Positions 1 through 9,366 of a DNA stretch of 64,000 nt are shown here, one piece after another. The notes below the pieces were generated by a model. It was not told the origin of the DNA and did no database searches. It saw nothing but the letters and a program-made list of their open reading frames with translations. Source of the DNA: Bradyrhizobium vignae (GTDB lineage Bacteria; Pseudomonadota; Alphaproteobacteria; Rhizobiales; Xanthobacteraceae); assembly GCF_004114425.1 (NCBI RefSeq), contig NZ_RDQF01000002.1, positions 62,001 to 126,000 on the forward strand. Reading direction: 5' to 3'. Each line of letters begins with the position of its first letter. Within the stretch, counting starts at the first letter, position 1. The translations under genes were made by a program, and so were the position numbers.

Positions 1-879
1 GACCTCGTAGATGCCGTAGCGGCCCTCGATCAGCGCACCGCCGTTGCCGGCGTTGCGCAGCCGCCAGCCCTCGACCGTCGGGAGACGTCCAATCTCGGTC
101 TTGGGCGCGGCGGGAGCGGGAGCCGGTGCGGCCGCAGCAGTCGCGAGCTGGGTCGGCGCGATCGAGCCGGTGGTCTCCTTGGCCGGTGCGGCCGTGGCTT
201 GCGCAGGTGCGGCGGGCGGAGTCGCGCGGAGCTTGTCGACGGTCTCAGACAGCTTGGCGATCTTGGCCAGCGGCTCGGCCTGCGCCTTTTCGAGCTTGTC
301 GAGGCGCTCGTTGGTCCGGCTCAACTGGCTGACTCCGGTCTTCGAGCTCTGCTCGACATTGGCCTTCAGTGCGACGAGATCGGCATCGATCCGGGCGACG
401 GACGCATCCAGCGCGCTGGTATCGGCGACCTGTACTGGCGCCTGGGCCGGGGATGCGAAATGCATCATGCCGGCGGTCGCGAGCGCACCGCTGATCGCGC
501 CGACGCCGGCGGCAATCGCCACCGCGGCAGCCATGGCCGAGAGGCGGCGCTTGCTACCGGTTTCGCGCGGCTCGTCCGCCTTCACATGCGGAGCGAACTC
601 CTCGCGCTCCCAGGTGCGGTCGGCAGGCGACATGACGATGAGCTTGCCGAGCTTCGGCTCGGGATTGGCTTCGGTCTTAGCTTCGAACTTCGGCACCTCG
701 ATCCGCGGCGGCTCCACCTTCGGGGCTTCCGCCTTGACCGGATCCGGCTTGGGCGGCGCCTCGTGGTCGGGGGCAATCGAGGGGGCCTCGATACCGGCGG
801 CAGCCTCGACGGCCTGCGGCGCTGCGGCGTCGACAGCACCGGAATCCTGGGCAGCCTGCTCGGGCAATGGTTCGCTCAC
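1..879 (-). CDS. Membrane-anchored coiled-coil hypothetical protein (partial, C-terminus off window)
   Basis: I do not recognise a named family. Reading from a GTG at 879 the frame stays open to base 1. Residues 1-110 are acidic and rich in Pro, Ala and Glu. Residues 113-140 form one hydrophobic segment preceded by the basic run SKRR, so the protein is probably a single-pass, N-in membrane protein. About 70 residues of heptad-like coiled coil follow (Asp/Ala/Leu/Lys, including ERLDKLEKAQ), then an Ala/Pro linker and a conserved-looking C-terminal stretch starting at EIGRLPTVEGW. The start is chosen because a GGAG lies just upstream and the composition becomes non-coding beyond it. The C-terminus is missing, so the length cannot be compared with relatives. 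Confidence 0.7.
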   Translation of the reverse strand, partial: MSEPLPEQAAQDSGAVDAAAPQAVEAAAGIEAPSIAPDHEAPPKPDPVKAEAPKVEPPRIEVPKFEAKTEANPEPKLGKLIVMSPADRTWEREEFAPHVKADEPRETGSKRRLSAMAAAVAIAAGVGAISGALATAGMMHFASPAQAPVQVADTSALDASVARIDADLVALKANVEQSSKTGVSQLSRTNERLDKLEKAQAEPLAKIAKLSETVDKLRATPPAAPAQATAAPAKETTGSIAPTQLATAAAAPAPAPAAPKTEIGRLPTVEGWRLRNAGNGGALIEGRYGIYEV

Positions 880-1180
880 GGCTCAAATACTCCAGTCTCG
901 GTTGACCTTTTGGTAACTTTCATTGCTTGCGAAATCCTTACCTTCGGATCCGCTTACCGAAATTTTAGGAACTCATCCGGGGCCGAATTAGGCCGGGAAA
1001 ATGGAACCGGTGTGGCGGGCGTGAAACAGTTTGTAATCGGGGCAAGATGAATGGCGGCGCAACGGCCGGGCCGTCGCGTTCGCGGCGCGCTGAAGAAGCG
1101 GGCGCTTCAGTGCGACGGCGAGAGAGTTAACGCGTCCGCTGCGTCCACATCGTCATTGCGTGTGGGGCGTCAGCCGGCAT

Positions 1181-1678
1181 TCACATCACCACCGGCGCAT
1201 CCGGCAGCTCGTTCGGATGCGGGCCGCCCGGCGGGAAATGGCGCGCCAGTTCGCGCGACACCGCCTCGATGCCGGCGATCACACCGCGTTCGAACTGGCC
1301 CGATCTGAAATCGGCCTCCATCGCCTGGCAGATGGTCTCCCAGCCCTCGGCGCCAACCTTCGCGTCGATGCCGCGGTCGGCGATGATCTCGACGTCGCGG
1401 TCGGCGAGCAGGAGATAGATGAGGACGCCGTTGTTGTGCGCGGTGTCCCAGATGCGCAAGTGCGAGAACACGTCGAGCGCACGCTCGCGCGCCGGCTGGT
1501 TGCGGAACAGGGGGCCGCCGTCGAGCGCGCCTTCGACCACGAAGCGGATCTGGCCGGAATGGGAGGCTTCGCCGCGCTCGATCGCCTGCTCGATGCGTTC
1601 GAGCACGGCTCGCGGAAAAATCTGCTTCGCCCGCCAATGATGCTGCACGAGATGTCGGGCAATGCGCTTGATGCTCAT
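1181..1678 (-). CDS. TPM domain protein, small
   Basis: A 165-residue protein of the TPM (TLP18.3/Psb32/MOLO-1) family, whose members often occur in pairs beside LemA in proteobacteria. The middle holds the typical LRIWDTAHNNGVLIYLLLADR core followed by the acidic DVEIIADRGIDAKVG segment and a C-terminal helix ending in PGGPHPNELPD. There is no signal peptide or clear membrane segment, so it is probably cytoplasmic or peripheral. It ends the TPM/TPM/LemA group on the minus strand and starts 6 bp after the stop of the larger TPM protein, so the two are probably co-transcribed. The biochemical role is not established; some TPM domains have weak phosphatase activity. Confidence 0.85.
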   Translation of the reverse strand: MSIKRIARHLVQHHWRAKQIFPRAVLERIEQAIERGEASHSGQIRFVVEGALDGGPLFRNQPARERALDVFSHLRIWDTAHNNGVLIYLLLADRDVEIIADRGIDAKVGAEGWETICQAMEADFRSGQFERGVIAGIEAVSRELARHFPPGGPHPNELPDAPVVM

Positions 1679-1683
1679 GACTG

Positions 1684-2598
1684 CTACCAGCTCCCCGAGG
1701 CGCCGCCGCCGCCGAAGCTGCCGCCTCCGCCGCTGAAACCGCCACCGTCGCTCGACGATGATCCGCTGCTCCAGCCGCCGGACGAGGAGCCGCTCGACCA
1801 GGAGCCGCCGCGCGAGCGGCCTGTCGCCGATCCCACCCCCAACAGATCCGCGATGAAGGTCAGGATGGCGCCGAGCACACCGGCGCCGAGGCCAATCACG
1901 GCAGACTCCAGCACGAACCAGGCGAGGACGCCGACGATGACTCCGGCCACCACCGAACCCAACAGACGCCCGAACATGGCGCGCAGAAATCCGCCCACGA
2001 CGAGGGGGCCGAACAATACGAAGTAAAACAGCGGCTCGATGTCGTTCCAGCTGCCGAAATTCACGCTGCGCGAGGGCGTCGGCAGCGGCTCGCCGTCGAT
2101 CACGCGGATCATGCGATCGACGCCCGCCGAGATGCCACCTGAAAAATCGCCGCTGCGAAATTTCGGCGTGATGTCCTCGTCGATGATGCGCCGCGAGGTG
2201 ACATCGGTGAGCGCGCCTTCGAGGCCGTAGCCGACCTCGATGCGCAAATGCCGGTCGTTCTTGGCGACGACGAGGATCGCGCCGTCATCGACCTTCTTGC
2301 GCCCGATCTTCCAGACCTCCGCGACGCGGATCGAGAATTGCTCGATCGTTTCCGGCTCCGTCGTCGGCACGATCAGGACGGCGATCTGGCTGCCCTTGCG
2401 GTTCTCGAACTCGCGCAATTTTTGCGACAACGAGGCGATGTCGCTGCTGGAGAGCGTGCCGGTCTGATCGACGACGCGGCCGGTGAGTTGGGGGACGGCG
2501 ACGTCGGCGCGGGTGGGGAATGCGAGGGTGAGAAGCAGTGCGATGGCGAGGACCAGTGCGGCGACCAACGAATACGCCCGCCACATTCGCGCTGTCAT
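1684..2598 (-). CDS. TPM domain membrane protein (YgcG-like)
   Basis: An N-terminal hydrophobic signal segment is followed by a TPM domain that opens with LTGRVVDQTGTLS and contains GSQIAVLIVPTTEPETIEQF and DRHLRIEVGYGLEGAL. Two or three membrane segments follow, then a C-terminal tail made almost only of Gly, Ser and Trp, as in YgcG proteins. It is expected to be anchored in the inner membrane with the TPM domain outside. The ATG at 2598 lies inside a palindromic repeat; the next ATG, at 2586 (MWRAYS), may be the true start. It sits between LemA and the small TPM protein, a widespread arrangement linked to envelope function. Confidence 0.85.
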   Translation of the reverse strand: MTARMWRAYSLVAALVLAIALLLTLAFPTRADVAVPQLTGRVVDQTGTLSSSDIASLSQKLREFENRKGSQIAVLIVPTTEPETIEQFSIRVAEVWKIGRKKVDDGAILVVAKNDRHLRIEVGYGLEGALTDVTSRRIIDEDITPKFRSGDFSGGISAGVDRMIRVIDGEPLPTPSRSVNFGSWNDIEPLFYFVLFGPLVVGGFLRAMFGRLLGSVVAGVIVGVLAWFVLESAVIGLGAGVLGAILTFIADLLGVGSATGRSRGGSWSSGSSSGGWSSGSSSSDGGGFSGGGGSFGGGGASGSW

Positions 2599-2697
2599 CG
2601 CCCGCGCAGGCGGGCGATCCAGTATTCCAGAGGCCGCGCTGCTCGAGCCGTGAAGCCGCGGCGTACTGGATTCCCCGCTTTCGCGGGGAATGACAGT
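2597..2697. repeat. Double-hairpin palindromic repeat
   Basis: Two perfect hairpins lie about 50 bp apart. One has arms ATCGCCCGC at 2597-2605 and 2610-2618 with loop GCAG. The other has arms TTCCCCGC at 2671-2678 and 2683-2690 with a 4-base loop. The sequence between them has the compact, non-coding look of dispersed rhizobial intergenic repeats. It fills the gap between LemA and the TPM gene and overlaps one candidate start of that gene, so it may affect the shared transcript. Confidence 0.7.
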
Positions 2698-2731
2698 GGA
2701 GTGTGGGGCCCGCATCGGAAGCCGAACGCAG

Positions 2732-3340
2732 CTACTTCGACGGCGCTGGTGACGGATTGAAATCCACCTTCGGCGCGGTCGAGATCGCCTTCTCGTTCTC
2801 GACCGAGAAGTTCGGCTTCTCCTTGTAACCGAACGCCAGCGCGGTGAGGTTGGTCGGGAAGGAGCGGATGGTGACGTTATACTCCTGCACTGCCTTGATG
2901 TAGCGGTTGCGCGCCACCGTGATGCGGTTCTCTGTGCCCTCCAACTGGGACATCAGGTCCCTGAACAAGGCATCGGACTTCAGCTGCGGATAGTTCTCGG
3001 TGACGACCAGGAGACGCGACAGCGCGCTGGAGAGCTCGCCCTGGGCGGCCTGGAATTTCTGGAAGGCGGCGGGATCATTCAGCACCTCCGGCGTTGCCTG
3101 GATGCTGCCGACCTTGGCCCGGGCATTGGTGACACCGAGCAGCACGTCCTTCTCCTGCTGCGCAAAGCCCTTCACCGAGTTGACGAGATTGGGCACGAGA
3201 TCGGCGCGGCGCTGATACTGGTTCACGACCTCGGACCAGTTGGCTTTGATCTGCTCGTCCTCGGTCTGGATCGCGTTGTAGCCGCAATTGGTCAGGCTGA
3301 GCGAGGCCAGCGCCGCCAGCACGGTCAGGATCTTGCGCAT
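2732..3340 (-). CDS. lemA: LemA family protein
   Basis: A 202-residue LemA protein. Residues 1-18 are a signal sequence ending in the lipobox LTNC, so Cys19 is a likely lipid attachment site. The mature part is almost all helix, with the family motifs WSEVVNQYQRRADLVPNLV and ENYPQLKSD. The ATG at 3340 is preferred over an in-frame TTG at 3343 because GGGAG sits at a good distance upstream. It heads a minus-strand group with two TPM proteins, the common LemA-TPM partnership. The molecular function of LemA proteins is unsettled; a membrane or envelope role is inferred from the lipobox and the partners. Confidence 0.9.
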   Translation of the reverse strand: MRKILTVLAALASLSLTNCGYNAIQTEDEQIKANWSEVVNQYQRRADLVPNLVNSVKGFAQQEKDVLLGVTNARAKVGSIQATPEVLNDPAAFQKFQAAQGELSSALSRLLVVTENYPQLKSDALFRDLMSQLEGTENRITVARNRYIKAVQEYNVTIRSFPTNLTALAFGYKEKPNFSVENEKAISTAPKVDFNPSPAPSK

Positions 3341-3406
3341 CAAATTTCTCCCGGTGGAATCCTGTGATTCAATATCAGATAGCGATCACACGATGCCAGC
3401 TTCCCG

Positions 3407-3481
3407 CGTCATTCCGGGGCGCGAAGCGAACCCGGAATCTCGAGATTCCGGGTCTGGTCCTCCGGACCATCCCGGAATGAC
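3407..3481. repeat. Palindromic intergenic repeat (CGTCATTCCGG type)
   Basis: The element begins CGTCATTCCGG and ends CCGGAATGAC, so its ends are inverted repeats of each other. Inside it are a second dyad, CCCGGAATCTcgAGATTCCGGG, and a GGTCC/GGACC pair. Compact nested palindromes like this are typical of dispersed repeats in Bradyrhizobium. It lies between lemA and the crotonase gene and has no reading frame of its own. Confidence 0.7.
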
Positions 3482-3587
3482 TGCGGCGAATGGGGCACCC
3501 CAGCCGACTGACGCAAGCCCCTTGCCTATCGCAGGCGGTCATAGTCAACTCCGGCAAAACAAAAGCGGAAACGCCAGGAGGAGCGCG

Positions 3588-4442
3588 ATGTCCTCGTTCG
3601 AGACCATTCTCGTGGAGCGGCCGGAGCCGGCCATCGTCCGTGTCGTGATGAACCGGCCCGAGGCGCGCAACGCCCAGAACCTGCAGATGACCTACGACCT
3701 CAACGCCGCTTTCGATGCAGCGGTGCAGGACGACGCGGTCAAGGTGATCATCCTCGCCGGTGCGGGTCCGCACTTCTCGTCCGGCCATGACCTGCGTCCG
3801 GGCGGCAAGAACGCCGCAGGCGTCGATTTCCCGCCGATCGGAAATTGGGGCGGCTTCGCCGAACCCAACGCGCATGGCCGCTTCGCGCGCGAGCAGGAAA
3901 TATATCTCCAGATCACGCGGCGCTGGCGCAACCTCGCCAAGCCGACCATTGCCGAGGTGCACGGCAAGTGCATCGCCGGCGGTCTCATGCTGGCCTGGGC
4001 CTGCGACCTCATCGTCGCCAGCGACGATGCGCAGTTCTGCGATCCCGTCGTCACCATGGGCGTCTGCGGCGTCGAGTGGTTCGTGCATCCCTGGGAGCTC
4101 GGGCCGCGCAAGGCCAAGGAGTTCCTGTTCACCGCCGACAGCTGGAGCGCGCAGGACGCGCATCAGCTCGGTATGGTCAACCAGGTCGTGCCGCGCGCCG
4201 AGCTGTCATCGCGGGTGCTGGAGCTGGCGCGCCGGATCGCGACAAAGCCCTCCTTCGCGCTGAAACTGACCAAGGAGGCGGTCAACCGCTCGGTCGACGT
4301 GATGGGCCAGCCCGCCGCGATCGACCAGGCCTTCGCGCTGCATCAGCTCTGTCACGCGCATAATCTCCAGGAGTTCGGCATGATCGTCGATCCCTCCGGC
4401 CTGCATCCCTCCGTGCGCAAGCCGCCGACGGCCGCGGAGTAG
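3588..4442 (+). CDS. Enoyl-CoA hydratase/isomerase family protein
   Basis: A 284-residue crotonase-fold enzyme. The family would hydrate or otherwise transform an enoyl-CoA thioester in the cytoplasm. Oxyanion-hole elements are visible: the first around residues 63-69 (FSSGHDL) and the second at the KCIAGGLMLAWACDL helix. The ATG is fixed by a strong AGGAGG six bases upstream; the open frame before it runs through a repeat and is not coding. It is followed after 5 bp by two acyl-CoA dehydrogenases, so the three genes form an operon for a beta-oxidation-like step. The substrate is not visible. The usual catalytic Glu positions could not be assigned with certainty. Confidence 0.9.
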   Translation: MSSFETILVERPEPAIVRVVMNRPEARNAQNLQMTYDLNAAFDAAVQDDAVKVIILAGAGPHFSSGHDLRPGGKNAAGVDFPPIGNWGGFAEPNAHGRFAREQEIYLQITRRWRNLAKPTIAEVHGKCIAGGLMLAWACDLIVASDDAQFCDPVVTMGVCGVEWFVHPWELGPRKAKEFLFTADSWSAQDAHQLGMVNQVVPRAELSSRVLELARRIATKPSFALKLTKEAVNRSVDVMGQPAAIDQAFALHQLCHAHNLQEFGMIVDPSGLHPSVRKPPTAAE

Positions 4443-4447
4443 ACGCA

Positions 4448-5587
4448 ATGGACCTGAATCTCAGCGACGAGCAGAAATTGCTGCGCGGGAGCGTGGAGCG
4501 GTTCGTGGCCGAAAGCTACGATGCCGATCACCGCCGCAGAATCGCGAATGATCCGCTCGGCTTCAGCCCTTTGGTGTGGAAACAGTTCGCCGACCTCGGC
4601 TGGCTGGCGTTGCCCCTTCCCGAAGAATTCGGCGGTCTCGGCGGCGGCGCGGTCGAGATCGGTATTCTGATGGAAGCCTTTGGCCGCGGGCTCGTGTCGG
4701 AGCCCTATGTAGCGACCGTGGTGCTCGGGGCCGCGCTGATCGCCAGATGCGGCACCACGAAGCAAAAGCAGGCGAGCCTGCCCAAGATAGCGGACGGATC
4801 ATTGAAGCTCGCCTTGGCGCATTCCGAGCGCGCGGCCCGGTTCGATCTTGCCAAGGTCACGACCAGCGCCACCAAGACGTCGCAAGGCTGGCGCCTCGCC
4901 GGCAGCAAGATCGCCGTGCTCGACGGACATGCCGCCGACGAGATCATCGTCTCCGCCCATATCCACGATCACCGGGGGCCGTCGGGGCGGATCGGCCTGT
5001 TCCTCGTGCAGGCGACGACGCCGGGCCTCGTCATCAACGATTATCCGCGTCTTGGCGGCGGACGTGCCTGCAACATCGAGCTGTTCGACGCGCATCTGCC
5101 GGAGGATGCCCTGCTCGGCGACGGCAGCGATGCGCTGCCGGCGATCGAATGGGCAGTCGATCGTGCCATGGCCGCGCTGGGTGCCGAAGCTGTCGGCATC
5201 ATGCAGACGCTGCTCGACACCACGCTCGAATACACCAAGATTCGAAAGCAATTCGGCCGGCCGCTCTCGGCCAACCAGGTGATCCGCCACCGTCTCGCCG
5301 ACATGGCGATGCAGGTGGACGAGGCACGCTCGATGGCGCTGCGGGCCGCGTTGAAGGTGGATGCTGCGCCGATCGAGCGTGCCCGGGCGGCGTCGGGCGC
5401 GAAAGCCAAGATCGGCAAATGCGCGCGCTTCGTCGGTGAGCAGTCGATCCAGCTTCACGGTGGCATGGGCGTCACCGAGGAGCTCGAGGTCGGCGCCTAT
5501 TTCAAGCGGCTGGTCGCATTCGACACGCTGTTCGGCGGCAGCGCGCATCATTATGCCCGCCACGCCGAACTTGGCCGCAGGGCCTGA
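4448..5587 (+). CDS. Acyl-CoA dehydrogenase, short subunit
   Basis: A 379-residue FAD-dependent acyl-CoA dehydrogenase with an N-terminal helical domain, a middle domain and a C-terminal helical bundle containing QSIQLHGGMGVTEE, a conserved family segment. The usual YEGT-type catalytic Glu near the C-terminus is replaced by FGGSAHHY. This is common in the paired, shorter dehydrogenases that work as alpha2beta2 heterotetramers, as in mycobacterial sterol side-chain FadE pairs. It sits directly between the crotonase and a second dehydrogenase. I infer a heteromeric enzyme with its neighbour; the substrate is unknown. Confidence 0.9.
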   Translation: MDLNLSDEQKLLRGSVERFVAESYDADHRRRIANDPLGFSPLVWKQFADLGWLALPLPEEFGGLGGGAVEIGILMEAFGRGLVSEPYVATVVLGAALIARCGTTKQKQASLPKIADGSLKLALAHSERAARFDLAKVTTSATKTSQGWRLAGSKIAVLDGHAADEIIVSAHIHDHRGPSGRIGLFLVQATTPGLVINDYPRLGGGRACNIELFDAHLPEDALLGDGSDALPAIEWAVDRAMAALGAEAVGIMQTLLDTTLEYTKIRKQFGRPLSANQVIRHRLADMAMQVDEARSMALRAALKVDAAPIERARAASGAKAKIGKCARFVGEQSIQLHGGMGVTEELEVGAYFKRLVAFDTLFGGSAHHYARHAELGRRA

Positions 5588-5602
5588 CACCGGGAGAGCC
5601 TC

Positions 5603-6799
5603 ATGGACCTGTCGTTCAATGTCGAGGAGCGTGCCTTCCAGGACGAGGTGCGCGGCTTCATTGCAAAGAATCTCACCGAGGAGATGAAGCGCGCGACCGC
5701 GCTGACGCCGTCGGTGTTCTCCGATCCTGATATCGGCATGGCCTGGCAGCGCGCGCTGCACCGGCAGGGCTGGGGCGCGCCGGGCTGGCCGGTCGAATAT
5801 GGCGGTCCCAATTGGACGCCGGCACAGCGCTGGATCTTCGAGACCGAATGCGCGCGGGCCGGCGTGCCGAACGTCAACGTGATGGGCGTGAAGATGGTCG
5901 GGCCCGTCATCATCGGCTTCGGCAGCCCCGAGCAGAAGAACTTATACCTGCCGCGGATTCTCTCCGGCGAGGATTATTGGTGCCAGGGTTATTCCGAGCC
6001 GGGCTCCGGCTCCGATCTGTCCTCGCTGAAGACGCGCGCGGTCCGCGACGGCGACGACTACATCATCAACGGCACCAAGATCTGGACCACGCATGCCCAT
6101 CACGCCAACCGCATGTTCGCACTGGTGCGCACCAGCGACGGGCCGCGGCAGCAGGACGGCATCAGCTTCATCCTGATCGACATGAAGACGCCGGGCATCA
6201 CGACGCGCCCCATCCTCACCATCGGCGGCGACCACGAGGTCAACCAGGTGTTCTTCGACGACGTCCGCGTGCCCGTCGCCAATCGCGTCGGCGAGGAAGG
6301 CAAGGGCTGGACCTACGGCAAATATCTGCTCGAGTTCGAGCGCGGCGCCGGCATCGCCTCCGCCAAGCTGCGCGAGGGCCTGAAGGCGATCGCGGATCTC
6401 GCCTGCTCCGACCTCACGGGCCGCGCAATCGACAGTCCCGACATCGCGACGCGGATCTCCGAGGTGGAGGTCGATATCGACGCGCTGGAAATGACCGAGT
6501 TGCGCGTGCTCTCGGCGCTGCAGACCGGGCAAAATCCCGGCGCGGTGTCGTCGATCCTGAAGCTGCGCAACAGCGAGATCCGCCAGGCCGTGACGCGGCT
6601 GGGCGCCGACGTGATCGGCCACGATGCGCTCGCAGTCGAGCCGATGCGCCCGCTCTACAAGCTCAACCACGAGCCGGCGACACCTGAGGAAATGCTGACG
6701 GTGATGCCTGAATATCTCAACGGCCGCGCCTACACGATCTTCGGCGGCACCTCGGAAATCCAGCGCGATATTATTGCGAAGATGATGCTCGGGATTTGA
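5603..6799 (+). CDS. Acyl-CoA dehydrogenase, partner subunit
   Basis: A 398-residue acyl-CoA dehydrogenase. The middle domain carries [19 protein letters not shown], the FAD/acyl-CoA loop of the family. The C-terminus carries [14 protein letters not shown], where the position of the classical Glu is Gly. It starts 15 bp after the preceding dehydrogenase, behind GGGAG. With the upstream crotonase and shorter dehydrogenase it forms a three-gene operon. The two dehydrogenases differ in sequence and both lack the standard catalytic Glu position, so a heterotetramer with the base supplied elsewhere is likely. The substrate may be a bulky or side-chain CoA ester; this is inference. Confidence 0.9.
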   Translation: MDLSFNVEERAFQDEVRGFIAKNLTEEMKRATALTPSVFSDPDIGMAWQRALHRQGWGAPGWPVEYGGPNWTPAQRWIFETECARAGVPNVNVMGVKMVGPVIIGFGSPEQKNLYLPRILSGEDYWCQGYSEPGSGSDLSSLKTRAVRDGDDYIINGTKIWTTHAHHANRMFALVRTSDGPRQQDGISFILIDMKTPGITTRPILTIGGDHEVNQVFFDDVRVPVANRVGEEGKGWTYGKYLLEFERGAGIASAKLREGLKAIADLACSDLTGRAIDSPDIATRISEVEVDIDALEMTELRVLSALQTGQNPGAVSSILKLRNSEIRQAVTRLGADVIGHDALAVEPMRPLYKLNHEPATPEEMLTVMPEYLNGRAYTIFGGTSEIQRDIIAKMMLGI

Positions 6800-6818
6800 T
6801 GGCTGCGGCCCTCTCCAC

Positions 6819-6902
6819 CGTCATTGCGAGGAGCCCTTCGAAGCAATCCAGAACTGCCGCTGCGGAAAGATCCTGGATTGCTTCGCTGCGCTCGCAATGA
6901 CG
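6819..6902. repeat. Palindromic repeat (CGTCATTGCGAG type), copy 1
   Basis: The element begins CGTCATTGCGAGGAGC and ends CGCTCGCAATGACG, with an internal GCAATCCAG/CTGGATTGC pair, so the whole unit can fold into one long hairpin. A second copy lies at 16451-16533. It separates two convergent genes and could help end transcription from both sides. Confidence 0.8.
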
Positions 6903-6916
6903 GTGCCCTTGAAGGC

Positions 6917-9241
6917 TTACCCCGCCGCCTTCGCATCCCGGATCGCCTGCCAGATCTTCTGCGGCGTCAGGGGCGTGTTGAGCTGGGTGATGCCGAGATC
7001 GGCGAGCGCGTCCATCACGCCGTTGGTGACGCAAGGAGGGCCGCCGATCGCGCCGGATTCGCCGCAGCCCTTGGCGCCGAGCGGATTGGTGCGGCAGGGC
7101 GCCGAATCGTCGAGCGTCACCACGATCGGCGGAACGTCGTCGGCGCGCGGGATGCAGTAATCCTGGTAGCTCGCGGTGAGGAGCTGGCCGTCGGCGTCGT
7201 AGGACACGCCTTCATACAGCGCCTGGCCGATCCCTTGCGCGACGCCGCCATGGATCTGGCCGGTGACCAGCATCGGGTTCACGGCGATACCGACGTCATC
7301 GACCGTGGTGTAGCGCACGACCTTGGAGACGCCGGTCTCGGGATCGATCTCGACCTCGCAGATATGCGTGCCGTTGGGCCAGCTCGGACCATCGACCTCG
7401 CCTTCGGAATCGACGCTGAGCTTGGCGCCGCGCTCCTTCTCGGCGAGATCGAACAGGCTGATGCGGCGGTCGGTGCCGACCACGGTGAGCATGCCGCCCT
7501 GATATTCGATGTCCTCGACCGAGGTCTCCAGCACGTTGGCCGCTTTCTCGCGCGCCTTCTGGATCAGGTCGTTGGAGGAGACCGCGACCGCCGTGCCGCC
7601 GACGAACAGCGAGCGCGAGCCGACACTGCCGAAGCCCATGGCGAGATCGGTGTCACCCTGGACGACGTCGATCTTGTCCATGGGAATGCCGAGCGAGTCG
7701 GAGATCATCTGGGTGTAGGTGGTCTGCAGCCCCTGCCCCATCGCCATGGTGCCGGAATGCAGCACGACGCGCCCCTGAGAGGTCGCGTGCAGGCTGACCT
7801 TCTCGGTGTGGGCGCGGCCGCCGGTCCACTCGATGTAGGAGGTGAGCCCGCGGCCGTAGAGCAGGCCCTTCTTCTTCGCCGCCTTCTTGCGCGCGGCAAA
7901 GCCGTCCCAGTCGGCGAGCTTGACGGCACGGTCGAGCATGTGGGCGAAGGCGCCGGAATCGTAGACCTGGCCGGCGGCATTGGTGTAGGGCAGCTGCGCC
8001 GGCTTGATGTAGTTCGCTTTCCGGATCGCGCGCGGATCCATGCCGATTTTTCGTGCGGCCGCGTCAAACAGGCGCTCGACGATGAAGACGGCTTCGGGTC
8101 GGCCGGCGCCGCGATAGGCACCGACCGGCGCGGTGTGGGTCATCACCGTCTTCACTTCGAAATGCACCAGCGGCAGATCGTAGACGCCGGTCTGCACGAA
8201 GGGCCCGAGCACCAGCGGAATGATGTTGGCCGCGCCCGAGGAATAGGCGCCGGTACAGCCGATCGACTTGACACGATAGGCCAGCACTTTGCCTTTCTCG
8301 TCCAGCGCGAACGAGGCCGTCGAGGTGAGATCGCGGCCATGGGTGCCGCCGACAAACTCGTCGGTGCGATCGCCGCGCCAGCGGATCTTCTTGTTCAACT
8401 TGGTCGCGGCATAGGCGACGATGCCGTCTTCCGGATAGAGGTTGGTCTTCTGGCCAAAGCCGCCGCCGATGTCGCCGACCAGCACGCGCACGCTGTCCTT
8501 GGGACGCTTGAGCACGGCTTCCGCCAGCACGTCGCGGGTCGAGGCCGGGGTCTGCGACTGCACGTGCAGGAGGAGACGGCCGGACTTCCTGTCGATCTCG
8601 GCAATGGTCGAGCGCGGCTCCATCGCGGAAGGAACGAGGCGCTGGCTGACGATGTCGAGCTCGACCGTGTGCGCGGCCTTGGCAAAGGCCTCGTCGACCC
8701 TGGCGGCGTCGCCATAGCTCATCGCGCCGACGATGTTGTCGGGTGCCTCCGGCCACACCACGGGCGCGCCGGGCTTCACGGCTTCGACGGGATCGACCAC
8801 CGCGGGCTGCACGTCGTATTCGACCACGATCGCCTCGGCGGCGCTCTGCGCCTCCACGCGCGATGAAGCCACCACCGCGGCCACGGCCTCGCCGGCATGG
8901 CGCACGACCTCGTGGGCGAGCAGCCGGCGCGGCGGCACTGTCATCGGCTTGCCATCGGGGCGCTTGAAGATGTTCAACGTCGGGATGCTGCCGATGTCGT
9001 CCTTGACGAGGTCCGCGCCGGTGTAGATCGCGGTGACGCCGGGCATTGCGGCCGCGGCGCTGGTGTCGATCGAGACGATCTTGGCGTGGGCATGCGGCGA
9101 ACGCAGCACGTGCAACCACAGCGCGCCGTCTTCCGGCTTGTCGTCGATGAACTGTCCCTTCCCGGTGAGCAGCCTGAGGTCTTCCAAACGCTTGACGGGT
9201 TGCCCCGCTCCGAAACGCAAATTGCCGGGAAGAATGTTCAT
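6917..9241 (-). CDS. Xanthine dehydrogenase-family molybdopterin-binding subunit (CoxL form II-like)
   Basis: A 774-residue large subunit of the molybdenum hydroxylase family. The N-terminal aldehyde oxidase/xanthine dehydrogenase a/b hammerhead domain runs from about [14 protein letters not shown], followed by the Mo-cofactor domains with GGGFGQK, the active-site loop [12 protein letters not shown], and the C-terminal [10 protein letters not shown]. The loop AYRGAGR is the form II signature; true CO dehydrogenases carry AYxCSFR, so CO oxidation is unlikely. The ATG at 9241 follows GAGGA. Normal partners are the FAD subunit (CoxM) and the 2Fe-2S subunit (CoxS). Neither is adjacent, so either partners are elsewhere or this is an orphan. 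The substrate is unknown. Confidence 0.9.
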   Translation of the reverse strand: MNILPGNLRFGAGQPVKRLEDLRLLTGKGQFIDDKPEDGALWLHVLRSPHAHAKIVSIDTSAAAAMPGVTAIYTGADLVKDDIGSIPTLNIFKRPDGKPMTVPPRRLLAHEVVRHAGEAVAAVVASSRVEAQSAAEAIVVEYDVQPAVVDPVEAVKPGAPVVWPEAPDNIVGAMSYGDAARVDEAFAKAAHTVELDIVSQRLVPSAMEPRSTIAEIDRKSGRLLLHVQSQTPASTRDVLAEAVLKRPKDSVRVLVGDIGGGFGQKTNLYPEDGIVAYAATKLNKKIRWRGDRTDEFVGGTHGRDLTSTASFALDEKGKVLAYRVKSIGCTGAYSSGAANIIPLVLGPFVQTGVYDLPLVHFEVKTVMTHTAPVGAYRGAGRPEAVFIVERLFDAAARKIGMDPRAIRKANYIKPAQLPYTNAAGQVYDSGAFAHMLDRAVKLADWDGFAARKKAAKKKGLLYGRGLTSYIEWTGGRAHTEKVSLHATSQGRVVLHSGTMAMGQGLQTTYTQMISDSLGIPMDKIDVVQGDTDLAMGFGSVGSRSLFVGGTAVAVSSNDLIQKAREKAANVLETSVEDIEYQGGMLTVVGTDRRISLFDLAEKERGAKLSVDSEGEVDGPSWPNGTHICEVEIDPETGVSKVVRYTTVDDVGIAVNPMLVTGQIHGGVAQGIGQALYEGVSYDADGQLLTASYQDYCIPRADDVPPIVVTLDDSAPCRTNPLGAKGCGESGAIGGPPCVTNGVMDALADLGITQLNTPLTPQKIWQAIRDAKAAG

Positions 9242-9366
9242 TCCGTTATGTCCTCGAAATCCGGAAAACGACCGCGGCGGTTTTAACCGATTTTGCGGGT
9301 CAGACAACCGAGCCCCGGCGCATCTGCAATGCGCGTCAGAGCCCCTTGCAGGCGCGGATTGGCCCG

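Noticed and set aside
6917..9241. Aerobic carbon monoxide dehydrogenase
   Set aside because: The active-site loop is AYRGAGR rather than AYxCSFR and the other two subunits are missing.
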